Source: RGIG5050 sp045636065 (lineage in GTDB: Bacteria > Verrucomicrobiota > Kiritimatiellia > RFP12 > UBA1067). Taken from it: DNA of 64,000 bases. Positions within the stretch are counted from its first letter, which is position 1, and the number at the start of each line of letters is the position of its first letter. Shown here one piece after another: positions 43,901 through 50,476 of the stretch. The position numbers and the translations under genes are program-made. The stretch covers positions 1 through 64,000 of the forward strand of contig JAZTWW010000043.1 in the NCBI GenBank assembly GCA_045636065.1, given 5' to 3'. A model generated the notes under the pieces. It ran no database searches. It was not told the DNA's origin and was given only the letters and a program-made list of their open reading frames with translations.

Positions 43901-45627
43901 TCGATCTGGCCGATGGACAAACGTTGCTTCTCAACGATCAAACCTACGGTGGTGCTGTGACTGGTGCCGAGGCGAGCATCCAGCGGAACTCGAAGATATA
44001 CGCCTACTACTCCAGACTATCCGACGCGAAGGCCGACTGGACAAGCGGCGACACCATCAATCTCCTTTCCGACGACGCGCGGTATTCCGTCCCGTCGGGC
44101 AAGACGCTCGTCCTCGACGGCGAGAGGACATACGCCGTCGCCAAGCCCTTCGACTTGACCGGCACGCTTACCGTGGGCGGATGCACGTTCACGGCCTCGG
44201 CGGGAATCAACATCAACGCCGGCACGCTGAAGGCCGCAAAGGCCAACTGCACGCTTATCCCCGGTGGAACCGAAGTGACGCTTCGCGAGGGCGGCGTGAA
44301 GGTCGATACGGACGGCTACGCCGCCTATATCGCGGCTACCCTTACGGTTGTTGGGGGACTTCAGAACACGCCCGTCATCCTCAAGGCGGGTCTCGCGGAC
44401 CTGAGGCTTTCCGGCGGCGTTGCCGGCGGCTCGGTCATCACCATCCAGTCCGGCTGCGGGAAGGTGTACGCGCCCACTTCCTCCAATTGCGAACCCGGCG
44501 ACTACACCCAGATTTCGGAGCAGGACGCGCAATGGGCGACCTTCGAGAACGGCATCGCCGTGGCGAGGCTTGTCAAGGCCGACGGCTCGTCCACCGCCTA
44601 CAGCTCCGTAAACGCGGCTGGCGCCGCGGCGCAGATTAATCCTACGTACCGGTACATCGAGATTCTGGCGAACAACCAGACCCTCAGATGCCTGCCGACC
44701 ATCGGAATTCTAAGAATCAAGTACAACCTCGACGATGCCGTCCTCACTTTCTCGGTGAAATCCCTTGCGCCAGATTGGACGTTCGACGAGGAATATGGCG
44801 TGGTATTTTCCGTCTTCACGCCCGTACACAAGGCGACCGATTACGTCTGGAATGGCGGCGAGGACGGCGAATGGGAGTCGATCGGCAACTGGAAGTGCAA
44901 TGTGGCGCTCGAGATCGACCTGCCTGTCGCCACGCGCACGCCGGACGGCGACGATACGGTGACATTCAGGTCTGACGGCATGCCGGAAGCGGGATGGAGC
45001 GCATGCATCGGTTCGAGCGGCGGTGCATGCAAGTCGATTGCCGTCGAGGAGAACGCATCGCTTACGCTCGCCTATTCGTCTCTTGGCTGCAACATCAACA
45101 AGGAGGGCCTTGGAACGATAACCGTCACGAATGCGTGGACAGGCGGCACGCCTGTCATCACCGTCGAGGAGGACGGCGGCAACGTGACGATACCAAAATC
45201 CGCCGGATATACGCTTGGCGGGAATACGGTAATCATCTCCGCAACAGAGGAGACCGTCACGCTCGGGTTCGGCGTTCCGGTCGCCGACCCCTATGCGGCA
45301 TGGGCGGCCGGAAACGGCATTGAAGGCGCGTGGGACGAGAGGGACGCAAACGGCGTCTACAACGTCTTCAGGTATCTCTTCGACGAGCCGACTGGCGACA
45401 TCAGGATCATCGACATCTCCTTCGACTCTGAAGGCAATGTCGTCATCACGACGGCACCTTTGGTCAATGCCGCAGGATTCGCGGTCTCCGTGGTGGAGAC
45501 GGGCGACTTGGAGGGCAAGAGCGTTACGGACGAAAGGACGGTAACGCCTTCTTCCAACACGGCTACATTCGAAAAGTCCTCGCCTCTGCGCTTCTACCGC
45601 GTAAAGGCGCAGAGGACGGAGATGTAA
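40975..45627 (+). CDS. giant exported beta-strand-repeat surface protein (1,550 aa)
   Basis: 1,550 residues from ATG 40975 (AAGGAA upstream; an in-frame ATG at 40915 lies inside the effector box). Signal peptide FPLAMRGFAASVIAFALACA then CKAED. The body is a long run of beta-strand repeats rich in Gly, Thr, Ser and Val (LAVTGSGKLTLAGAGRITTS, and repeated VxSGGxLDV or GGxLxVSGG-type rungs), typical of autotransporter-like beta-helices. A YVWNGGEDGEWESIGNW motif near residue 1290 is the WNGGxGxWxxxxNW repeat seen in such proteins. The end, SPLRFYRVKAQRTEM, resembles the FFRVKVTW end of the first giant protein and may be a sorting or folding element. Function probably adhesion or glycan binding. 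Composition (less GC-rich) is closer to the first gene than to the effectors around it. Confidence 0.75.
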   Translation: MALDRMFPLAMRGFAASVIAFALACACKAEDLTPPTPEGGAVEIAIHEDSTLTVASDVGYESLAVTGSGKLTLAGAGRITTSSVTVSSGVALVVNGRLESTSITVASGGAVDLVNSRDAHSLSIAGSGINDSGAAYCSESDVVDEDNSPFVTNITLTADATVKADYAWGIIAQNDDKAYLHLGTNKLTINGTNSFLMARTEVYGSGAMEIADGATLKPFKSSSISVFEALCTIKSGGKLDVAKTTTFKDLVCEEGGSISVSSGNNLCIRNHGTMTVRGTADVRGNLYLGTSYDHTANLEVGGVVNVHNGGELGVSGGGYIKQIPGTQGKVNISNSGRVVYEYCADPWIPEYGDVFAGTGELAFETEEQITHTITNSDFAGVVKFSSSPYYDAYNVLGGSEGAMFSGAPELVSGGKIHLGSWYDSEGNIFRVLNLSGSGTFDADREVTETPWTHTIETTQTKDSRFSGKFAGSTCKFDLVVKGEEDVHTLTLAGENTTSGTLTITNNAKVVFDTSGNWTNGTVVVAQGGCLESKNGATVASSLQLQSGSTLKIATKVENNVTNAVAVAVGSLELPQDGNATVDITDIPELETGVAQTLIACQNVTADMDLSHLTVTGKTDCRLKAVEGEGIAVELLPDTLIWSDGSWNVAPEDMQRYSEASIVLSEGTNTVAVPEAIAFDRITVTAAEDAKLFMTGSVATVANLILGTNVTLVAPHAWEIDTVLVDAGASISAESDANVAGNLVLVYGSTVYRGEHVVGATWLAVIPNAADFEPSPSKSTKTLFGSGKSNGVVIRNTTGQQPSGNFQVLNGGWSVTYARPDASVLILEPEAEAGSGAMTITEEGASFSRASWTAPSGEVHSYESAQDAADAAEGKGGKVSVHASGESISLGAGWFSSGASIIVPAGVAAVTVTVAGVVHGGKDSGDGDGSRKYDEEEPARAEVVENGKKYASLSLAKSTMGDEPCTFRLLAESADPIDLADGQTLLLNDQTYGGAVTGAEASIQRNSKIYAYYSRLSDAKADWTSGDTINLLSDDARYSVPSGKTLVLDGERTYAVAKPFDLTGTLTVGGCTFTASAGININAGTLKAAKANCTLIPGGTEVTLREGGVKVDTDGYAAYIAATLTVVGGLQNTPVILKAGLADLRLSGGVAGGSVITIQSGCGKVYAPTSSNCEPGDYTQISEQDAQWATFENGIAVARLVKADGSSTAYSSVNAAGAAAQINPTYRYIEILANNQTLRCLPTIGILRIKYNLDDAVLTFSVKSLAPDWTFDEEYGVVFSVFTPVHKATDYVWNGGEDGEWESIGNWKCNVALEIDLPVATRTPDGDDTVTFRSDGMPEAGWSACIGSSGGACKSIAVEENASLTLAYSSLGCNINKEGLGTITVTNAWTGGTPVITVEEDGGNVTIPKSAGYTLGGNTVIISATEETVTLGFGVPVADPYAAWAAGNGIEGAWDERDANGVYNVFRYLFDEPTGDIRIIDISFDSEGNVVITTAPLVNAAGFAVSVVETGDLEGKSVTDERTVTPSSNTATFEKSSPLRFYRVKAQRTEM

Positions 45628-45648
45628 CCTCTCGCCGCGTGGCGTGTA
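45626..45648 (+). promoter_or_regulatory. effector box after surface protein gene
   Basis: AAC-N15-GTGTA, spacer CTCTCGCCGCGTGGC. It begins within the TAA stop of the surface protein gene. The next gene, chaperone 45775, starts 127 nt later and has its own promoter, so the box is orphaned or serves that gene. Confidence 0.55.
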
Positions 45649-45712
45649 GACTGGGCGAGTTGCTGCGCGTTGGCGGCGGAGGCAAACTTTGCGTGCAAAT
45701 ATGCACACAAAA

Positions 45713-45721
45713 TGGTATAAT
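45713..45721 (+). promoter_or_regulatory. extended -10 promoter (TGGTATAAT) of chaperone 45775
   Basis: Exact nonamer, 53 nt before ATG 45775. A short inverted repeat, GTGCA-AATA-TGCAC (45693-45706), lies just upstream and could be an operator. Confidence 0.6.
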
Positions 45722-45774
45722 ATGCCACGAAAAATCGAGTTGATGCAATTTTGGCACAAAGGAGAAACAAATAA

Positions 45775-46218
45775 ATGGACTTTCCTGAGCTTATCTCGGA
45801 CTTCGCCGAGAGACACGGCATAGCGAATCTGACCGCCGAGGACGGAGCCGCCGCGCTTGACGTCGACGGTATCGTCGTCACGCTCGTCGCCGCAGGCGAC
45901 GCGCTCTCCGTCTCCGCCGACATCGGCGAGCCGCCGCTCGAGGGCAGGGCCGAGTTCGCAGAGCTCATGCTCGAGGCGAACCTGCAGTCTGAGGCCTTAT
46001 TCGCCAAGGAGCCGGAAGCCGGCACCTATATCCTCGTGCGCCGGCTTTCGCTTCCGGCGCTCGATGCAGGATCATTCGATGCCGCGCTTGAGGCGCTCGT
46101 CAATCTGGCGGAGACCTGGCACCGGCTCCTCGCCGATTACCGCCCCGTCGCGAAGGCTGCCGCCGAGCGAGCCGGGGAACATCCCCAGTTCGGCGACAGG
46201 GGATTCGTGCAGGTGTAG
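45775..46218 (+). CDS. CesT-family type III secretion chaperone (147 aa), orphaned
   Basis: 147 residues, close paralogue of 37311: FPELISDFAERHGIANLTAE, ALDVDGIVVTLVAAGDALSV, SADIGEPPLEGRAEFAELML, EANLQSEALFAKEPEAG, TYILVRRLSLPALDAGSF, and ALEALVNLAETWHRLLADYR. It ends FGDRGFVQV. AAAGGAG precedes the start. Downstream are only two effector remnants, so its cognate effector is decayed or elsewhere. It may also serve the client of 37311 because the two are so similar. Confidence 0.85.
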   Translation: MDFPELISDFAERHGIANLTAEDGAAALDVDGIVVTLVAAGDALSVSADIGEPPLEGRAEFAELMLEANLQSEALFAKEPEAGTYILVRRLSLPALDAGSFDAALEALVNLAETWHRLLADYRPVAKAAAERAGEHPQFGDRGFVQV

Positions 46219-46228
46219 TGCGTCTGAT

Positions 46229-46252
46229 GCCTTGGCCGCATGCGGCCAAGGC
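46229..46252 (+). terminator. 24-bp perfect palindrome after chaperone 45775
   Basis: A perfect inverted repeat with 12-bp arms (GCCTTGGCCGCA and its complement), 11 nt after the stop codon. It can form a strong hairpin but has no T-run, and the next effector box begins 3 nt after it. Terminator-like or processing site. Confidence 0.45.
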
Positions 46253-46254
46253 GT

Positions 46255-46277
46255 AACCTCCCTTTGCGAGGCGTGTA
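46255..46277 (+). promoter_or_regulatory. effector box before remnant 46277
   Basis: AAC-N15-GTGTA, spacer CTCCCTTTGCGAGGC. The last A of the box is the A of the remnant's ATG, so there is no room for a leader. The ORF behind it has therefore probably lost its proper 5' end. Confidence 0.5.
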
Positions 46278-46429
46278 TGCGCAAGGACCTCGCCGGCATG
46301 CTCGAGGGCGACTACAAGCTCGAATACATTGACATCGACGTGTCGTACGATTTCCATATCGACAAACTCTACAAGTTCAACGCGATGCCTGGCGCGCAGC
46401 TGGAGGAAATGGATCTTCAGGCCCCGTAA
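46277..46429 (+). pseudogene. 50-codon effector remnant
   Basis: The open frame MRKDLAGMLEGDYKLEYIDI ... MPGAQLEEMDLQAP begins at the last base of an effector box, without a ribosome site, and ends in a stop that overlaps the next box. I see no leader and no clear match to the other effectors. It is most likely the 3' tail of a deleted gene. Confidence 0.4.
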
Positions 46430-46450
46430 CCTTTTGCCGCGCGCCGTGTA
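46428..46450 (+). promoter_or_regulatory. effector box before remnant 46497
   Basis: AAC-N15-GTGTA, spacer CTTTTGCCGCGCGCC, then GACAGGCAAAGGGC. It starts inside the stop codon of remnant 46277 and ends 46 nt before ATG 46497. Confidence 0.58.
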
Positions 46451-46496
46451 GACAGGCAAAGGGCAAGCGAAAAACACAGCAAAAAGAAAACAGGCA

Positions 46497-46743
46497 ATGG
46501 CAGTCAACTTCAACAATGTGCAGTTCAGCCAGTTCGTCCAGTTCGCCGAGCGGCAGGCGAACCCCAAGGACAGCGAGGCGATCGCCCGCCGACATTACTT
46601 TCAACTGCAAAGATGTTCCGGGCGACTGGGCCAAGCTTCCCATGGGCAAGATCGACAACTATATCGAATTCGAGTTCGACATCTCCGATCCGAACACCGC
46701 GGTGCTGACGGACGTCCATTCCGGGCAGACCATAGAGGTGTAG
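46497..46743 (+). pseudogene. collapsed effector: type C leader joined by frameshift to a C-terminal end
   Basis: The first frame gives MAVNFNNVQFSQFVQFAERQ and continues to about 46590. Coding character then moves to the next frame (DITFNCKDVPGDWAKLPMGK, then IDNYIEFEFDISD and TDVHSGQTIEV) and stops at 46743. The second part resembles the last ~30 residues of the 2,036-residue effector (GKIDVTEEITLDL ... TDLHLGQKISA). The gene therefore keeps both ends but has lost everything between, plus one frameshift. It lacks a strong ribosome site. Confidence 0.6.
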
Positions 46744-46769
46744 TCAATCAGGCTAGAGGCGGGGGCAAA

Positions 46770-46799
46770 AAGCGCGGCGCAGTTAAATGCGCCGCGCTT
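46770..46799 (+). terminator. strong GC hairpin closing the effector island
   Basis: Twelve-base perfect arms (AAGCGCGGCGCA and complement) around a 6-nt loop, 26 nt after the last remnant and before the symporter promoter. On the minus strand it is followed by a T-run (TTTTTG), on the plus strand it is not. Likely a terminator or boundary hairpin. Confidence 0.5.
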
Positions 46800-46817
46800 G
46801 AGCGTTGTCCCGAAATA

Positions 46818-46826
46818 TGGTATAAT
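46818..46826 (+). promoter_or_regulatory. extended -10 promoter (TGGTATAAT) of the symporter
   Basis: Exact nonamer, 60 nt before ATG 46887. Confidence 0.6.
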
Positions 46827-46886
46827 ATCCTGATTCCTGCGGGGGATAGGGCTTCCGCCAAAGGATAAACAAGAAAGAGGTTCTCA

Positions 46887-48395
46887 ATGAATGCTATGCT
46901 GGCGTCGTCGGCAACGGTGGAGGTCTCCACAGGATGGCTTGTCAAGCTCTCCGGATGGGTTGACACGATCGATGGATACGTGTGGGGGCTGCCGCTGATA
47001 CTGACGGTCCTTCTGACAGGCGTCATAGTCACTTCATTCCTGAGGATGGAGCACCTCTTCCACCTCAAGAGGGCGTTCCACTACATGGTCCGCACGGAGA
47101 AGGGGGCCGACGCCTCCGGCGAAGTCTCTGCGTTCGGCGCCCTCTGCACGGCCCTCTCCGCCACGATCGGCATCGGCAACATCGTCGGCGTCGCCACCGC
47201 AATCGGCATGGGCGGCCCGGGTGCGCTCTTCTGGATGATGGTCGCGGCGTTCTTCGGAATGGGCACCAAGTACGCAGAAGGGCTCCTGGCCGTCAAGTAC
47301 CGTGAAGTTTCGCCCGACGGAAAGGTTCTCGGCGGCCCGTTCTACTACATCGAGAAGGGCCTTGGCAAGAAGTGGAAGCCTCTCGCCGTCATGTTCGCCG
47401 TATTCGGCACTCTCGCGGCCCTCCTGGGTATCGGCACGATTACGCAGATACACGGCATCACATCCGCCGTCCAGCGCTTCTTCGACCCGTCGTTCAATTC
47501 CATGGATCCGACCACCGGCTGGCACATCTTCGGCACGACATATTCGCAGAGCGTCGTCATCTCGGGTGCGATCGTCACAATCGCCACGGCGCTCGTTCTT
47601 ATCGGAGGACTTAAGCGCATCGCCAACGTCTCGACGCTCATCGTGCCGTTCATGGCCGTCCTCTACCTCGTGATGTGCCTCTTCGTGATATTCGGCAACT
47701 TCTCGCAGATACTCTGGGCCATCCAGGAGATCGTCCGTTCCGCGTTCAACCCGGCGGCCGCCACGGGCGGAGCCGTAGGGTCGATATTGGTGGCGATGCA
47801 GCTTGGCATCGCGCGCGGCATATTCTCCAACGAGGCGGGCCTCGGCTCCGCGCCGATCGCCGCCGCCGCCGCGAGGACCAACGAACCCGCCCGCCAGGGT
47901 CTAGTGTGCATGATGGGAACGTACATAACGATCATCATCTGCCTCATGACGGGGCTTACGATCGTCCTTGCAAACTCCTGGCGCCCCGAATTGGGCCTCA
48001 AGGGCGTCGACATCACGATCCACGCCTTCGCAAAGGGGCTAGCATTCCTGCCTAACTCCAACTTCATCGCATCGCTCCTTCTGATGGTGTCGCTCGTCTT
48101 CTTCGCGTTCACGACGATCCTCGGCTGGAACTACTACGCCGAGCGCTGCCTCGAATACCTCGTCGGCAAGCGCAAGAGCGTCATCATGGCGTACCGCTTC
48201 CTCTACATCGTCGTCGTCGGCATCGGGCCGTATCTTACGGTCTCCGTCGTCTGGGGCCTCGCGGACGTGTTCAACGGCCTTATGGCGTTCCCGAACCTCG
48301 TCGCGCTCATCCTCCTCTCGCCCGTCGTCTGGCGCACCACGAAGGAGTTCCTCGCAAAGTGCCGCGAGCGCGAGAAGTGGATCGACTACGACTGA
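46887..48395 (+). CDS. AGCS family sodium:alanine/glycine symporter
   Basis: 502 residues, about 10-11 membrane segments. Imports alanine or glycine with sodium across the inner membrane. Family blocks are clear: FHLKRAFHYM, FGALCTALSATIGIGNIVGV (the AGCS signature region), GGPGALFWMMVAAFFGMGTK, GGPFYYIEKGLG, GIFSNEAGLGSAPIAAAAA, and FFAFTTILGWNYYAERCLEY. Length is normal for the family. It has its own promoter and a 40-nt gap to pyrD, so it may be cotranscribed with the operon behind it. Confidence 0.9.
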   Translation: MNAMLASSATVEVSTGWLVKLSGWVDTIDGYVWGLPLILTVLLTGVIVTSFLRMEHLFHLKRAFHYMVRTEKGADASGEVSAFGALCTALSATIGIGNIVGVATAIGMGGPGALFWMMVAAFFGMGTKYAEGLLAVKYREVSPDGKVLGGPFYYIEKGLGKKWKPLAVMFAVFGTLAALLGIGTITQIHGITSAVQRFFDPSFNSMDPTTGWHIFGTTYSQSVVISGAIVTIATALVLIGGLKRIANVSTLIVPFMAVLYLVMCLFVIFGNFSQILWAIQEIVRSAFNPAAATGGAVGSILVAMQLGIARGIFSNEAGLGSAPIAAAAARTNEPARQGLVCMMGTYITIIICLMTGLTIVLANSWRPELGLKGVDITIHAFAKGLAFLPNSNFIASLLLMVSLVFFAFTTILGWNYYAERCLEYLVGKRKSVIMAYRFLYIVVVGIGPYLTVSVVWGLADVFNGLMAFPNLVALILLSPVVWRTTKEFLAKCREREKWIDYD

Positions 48396-48435
48396 TCGCA
48401 ACCCCGCAACCGACGCGCCACATGGAGTGATGATC

Positions 48436-49353
48436 ATGGTTGACCTTAAAGTGAATCTCGCCGGGCTTGAGATGCCCACGCCCGTCGCCGTGGCGAGCGG
48501 CACATTCGGCTACGGCACGGAATACCAGGGTGCGCTCGACTATTCGAAGCTCGGGGCGATCACCGTGAAGGGTGTGAGGCGCGACCCTTGGCCGGGGAAC
48601 CCCTCGCCCCGCCACGCCGAGGTTTTCGGCGGCCTCGTGAACGCGATAGGCCTTCAGGGGCCGGGCGTCGAGCCGTTCATGAAGCACTACATCAAGCACT
48701 ACCGCATGGTCGCAGGCGCCGTGCCTCTCATCGTGAACGTATGGGGCGGCTCGATAGACGAGTACGCCGAGGTGGCGCTTGCGCTTTCGTCGTCCCCCGA
48801 GGTGAACGCCCTGGAGCTTAACGTAAGCTGCCCGAACGTCAAGGAGGGCGGCCACACGTTCGGCCAGGATCCGCGTGTCCTTGGAGAGCTAGTGAAGGCC
48901 GTGCGCGCCTCGACGAAGCTTCCGCTCATAGTGAAACTCGCACCGAACGTCCCCGATTTCACCCCCTACGTAAGGGCGTGCGAAGACGGCGGCGCCGACG
49001 CGCTTTCGCTCATCAACACCATCCCTGCGATGGTGATCGACACCGAAAGGCGCAGGCCGGTCATCGCGAACGTGACGGGAGGGCTTTCCGGGCGCGGAAT
49101 CCACCCGGTGGCGGTTAAGTGCGTGTATGACGTCCACAGGCTCACGAAGCTCCCCATCCTCGCGATGGGCGGCGTGTACTCGCCCGAGGACGCGATAGAG
49201 CTTATGCTCGCCGGTGCGAGCGCTGTCGCCGTCGGGACGGCGACATTCACCGATCCTTCCACGGCGCCGCGCACGGTGGACGGCATCGCCGCATACTGCG
49301 AAAGGCACGGTTTCAAGGCGGCAAGGGAACTTACGGGGGCGCTGGAGGTTTGA
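48436..49353 (+). CDS. pyrD: dihydroorotate dehydrogenase, class 1B catalytic subunit
   Basis: 305 residues from ATG 48436, chosen over a GTG at 48427 and an ATG at 48430 because GGAG lies 8 nt upstream. Oxidises dihydroorotate to orotate in pyrimidine synthesis with FMN. Visible motifs: VASGTFGYGTEY, the KGVRRDPWPGNPSPR substrate loop, NAIGLQGPGV, LELNVSCPN with the catalytic Cys typical of class 1, IVKLAPNV, and the C-terminal FMN-phosphate site GGVYSPEDAIELMLAGASAV. Class 1B enzymes normally pair with the iron-sulfur/FAD subunit PyrK, which is not adjacent. First gene of a tight operon ending at queA. Confidence 0.9.
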   Translation: MVDLKVNLAGLEMPTPVAVASGTFGYGTEYQGALDYSKLGAITVKGVRRDPWPGNPSPRHAEVFGGLVNAIGLQGPGVEPFMKHYIKHYRMVAGAVPLIVNVWGGSIDEYAEVALALSSSPEVNALELNVSCPNVKEGGHTFGQDPRVLGELVKAVRASTKLPLIVKLAPNVPDFTPYVRACEDGGADALSLINTIPAMVIDTERRRPVIANVTGGLSGRGIHPVAVKCVYDVHRLTKLPILAMGGVYSPEDAIELMLAGASAVAVGTATFTDPSTAPRTVDGIAAYCERHGFKAARELTGALEV

Positions 49354-49354
49354 G

Positions 49355-50473
49355 ATGGGTCTTAGTGTAGGGATCGTCGGTCTTCCGAACGTAGGCAAAA
49401 GCACACTTTTCAACGCGCTCACGAAGCGCCAGCAGGCGGCTGCCGAGAACTATCCGTTCTGCACGATAGAGCCGAACGAGGCCGTCGTCGAGGTCGAGGA
49501 TGCAAGGCTCGCGAAGCTGGCCGATATAGTCCATCCGGCGCAGATCGTCAGGGCGACGGTGACTTTCACCGACATTGCAGGCCTTGTAAAGGGCGCGTCG
49601 AAGGGCGAGGGCCTCGGCAACAAGTTTCTGGCGAACATCCGCGAGTGCGATGCGATACTCCATGTCGTGAGGTGCTTCGAGAACGACGACATCATCCACG
49701 TCCAGGAGGGGGGCGGCAAGTCCTCCCCGATCGATCCTGTGGGAGACGCCCAGGTTATCGAAACTGAGCTTCAGCTCGCCGATCTTGAGCAGCTTCAGCG
49801 CCGCCTCCAGAGGGTCGCAAAGGAGGCGAAGGCAAACCCGAAGCTCCGTCCCGAGGCCGAGGCCATGGCAGCCCTTGAGGCGCACCTTAGCGAAGGCAAG
49901 AGCGTAAGGAGCTTCCCGAGAGCCGAGGGCGATGCGATAATCCCCGTTTTGAGGGAACTTCACTTCCTTACGGACAAGAAGGTCATCTACTGCGCCAACG
50001 TCTCCGACGACAACGTCACGGGAGAAGGGAATGCGCATGTCGACGCCTTGCGCGAGTACGCCAAGGGCGAGGGTTGCGAGATGGTCGTCGTCTCCGCCCA
50101 GATGGAGGCCGACCTCGCAGGGCTTTCCGAGAGCGAGGCGAAGGAGTTTCTGGAGAGCTACGGGCTTGAGGAGAGCTCGCTCGCGAGGACGATCCGCCTC
50201 GCGTACCACACGCTTGGGCTTGCGAGCTACTTCACGGCCGGCCCCAAGGAGGTGCGGGCGTGGACGTTCCACAGGGGCTGGAAGGCCCCGAAGTGCGCGG
50301 GCGTCATACACACCGACTTCGAGAAGGGCTTCATACGCGCCGAGGTCATCGCATACGACGACTACATCGCCCACAACGGCGTCTCCGGCGCGCGTTCGGC
50401 GGGGGCGCTCAGGCCAGAGGGCAAAGAGTACGAGATGAAAGACGGCGACGTCGTCGAATTCCTTTTCAACTAG
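49355..50473 (+). CDS. ychF: redox-regulated ATPase/GTPase YchF (OBG family)
   Basis: 372 residues from ATG 49355, 1 nt after the pyrD stop, with GGAGG upstream. Motifs: P-loop GLPNVGKSTLFNAL, ENYPFCTIEPNEAVV (switch region), DIAGLVKGASKGEGLG (G3), and an NVSDDNVTG region in place of NKxD, as expected for an ATP-preferring YchF. The TGS-like C-terminal domain has RAWTFHRGWKAPKCAGVIHT. Binds ribosomes and modulates stress responses. Complete and typical in length. Confidence 0.93.
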   Translation: MGLSVGIVGLPNVGKSTLFNALTKRQQAAAENYPFCTIEPNEAVVEVEDARLAKLADIVHPAQIVRATVTFTDIAGLVKGASKGEGLGNKFLANIRECDAILHVVRCFENDDIIHVQEGGGKSSPIDPVGDAQVIETELQLADLEQLQRRLQRVAKEAKANPKLRPEAEAMAALEAHLSEGKSVRSFPRAEGDAIIPVLRELHFLTDKKVIYCANVSDDNVTGEGNAHVDALREYAKGEGCEMVVVSAQMEADLAGLSESEAKEFLESYGLEESSLARTIRLAYHTLGLASYFTAGPKEVRAWTFHRGWKAPKCAGVIHTDFEKGFIRAEVIAYDDYIAHNGVSGARSAGALRPEGKEYEMKDGDVVEFLFN

Positions 50474-50476
50474 GCC

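Noticed and set aside
12827..46450. Boxes as integron attC sites
   Set aside because: They begin with TAAC near stop codons and hold a GC palindrome, which resembles attC, but at about 30 bp they are too short, lack a GTTRRRY core, and keep a fixed distance to a ribosome site. A promoter explains them better, although a recombination role is not excluded.
12827..46450. Boxes as a CRISPR array or dispersed transposon ends
   Set aside because: Copies are kilobases apart, all in one orientation before genes, with no inverted partner, target duplication or transposase.
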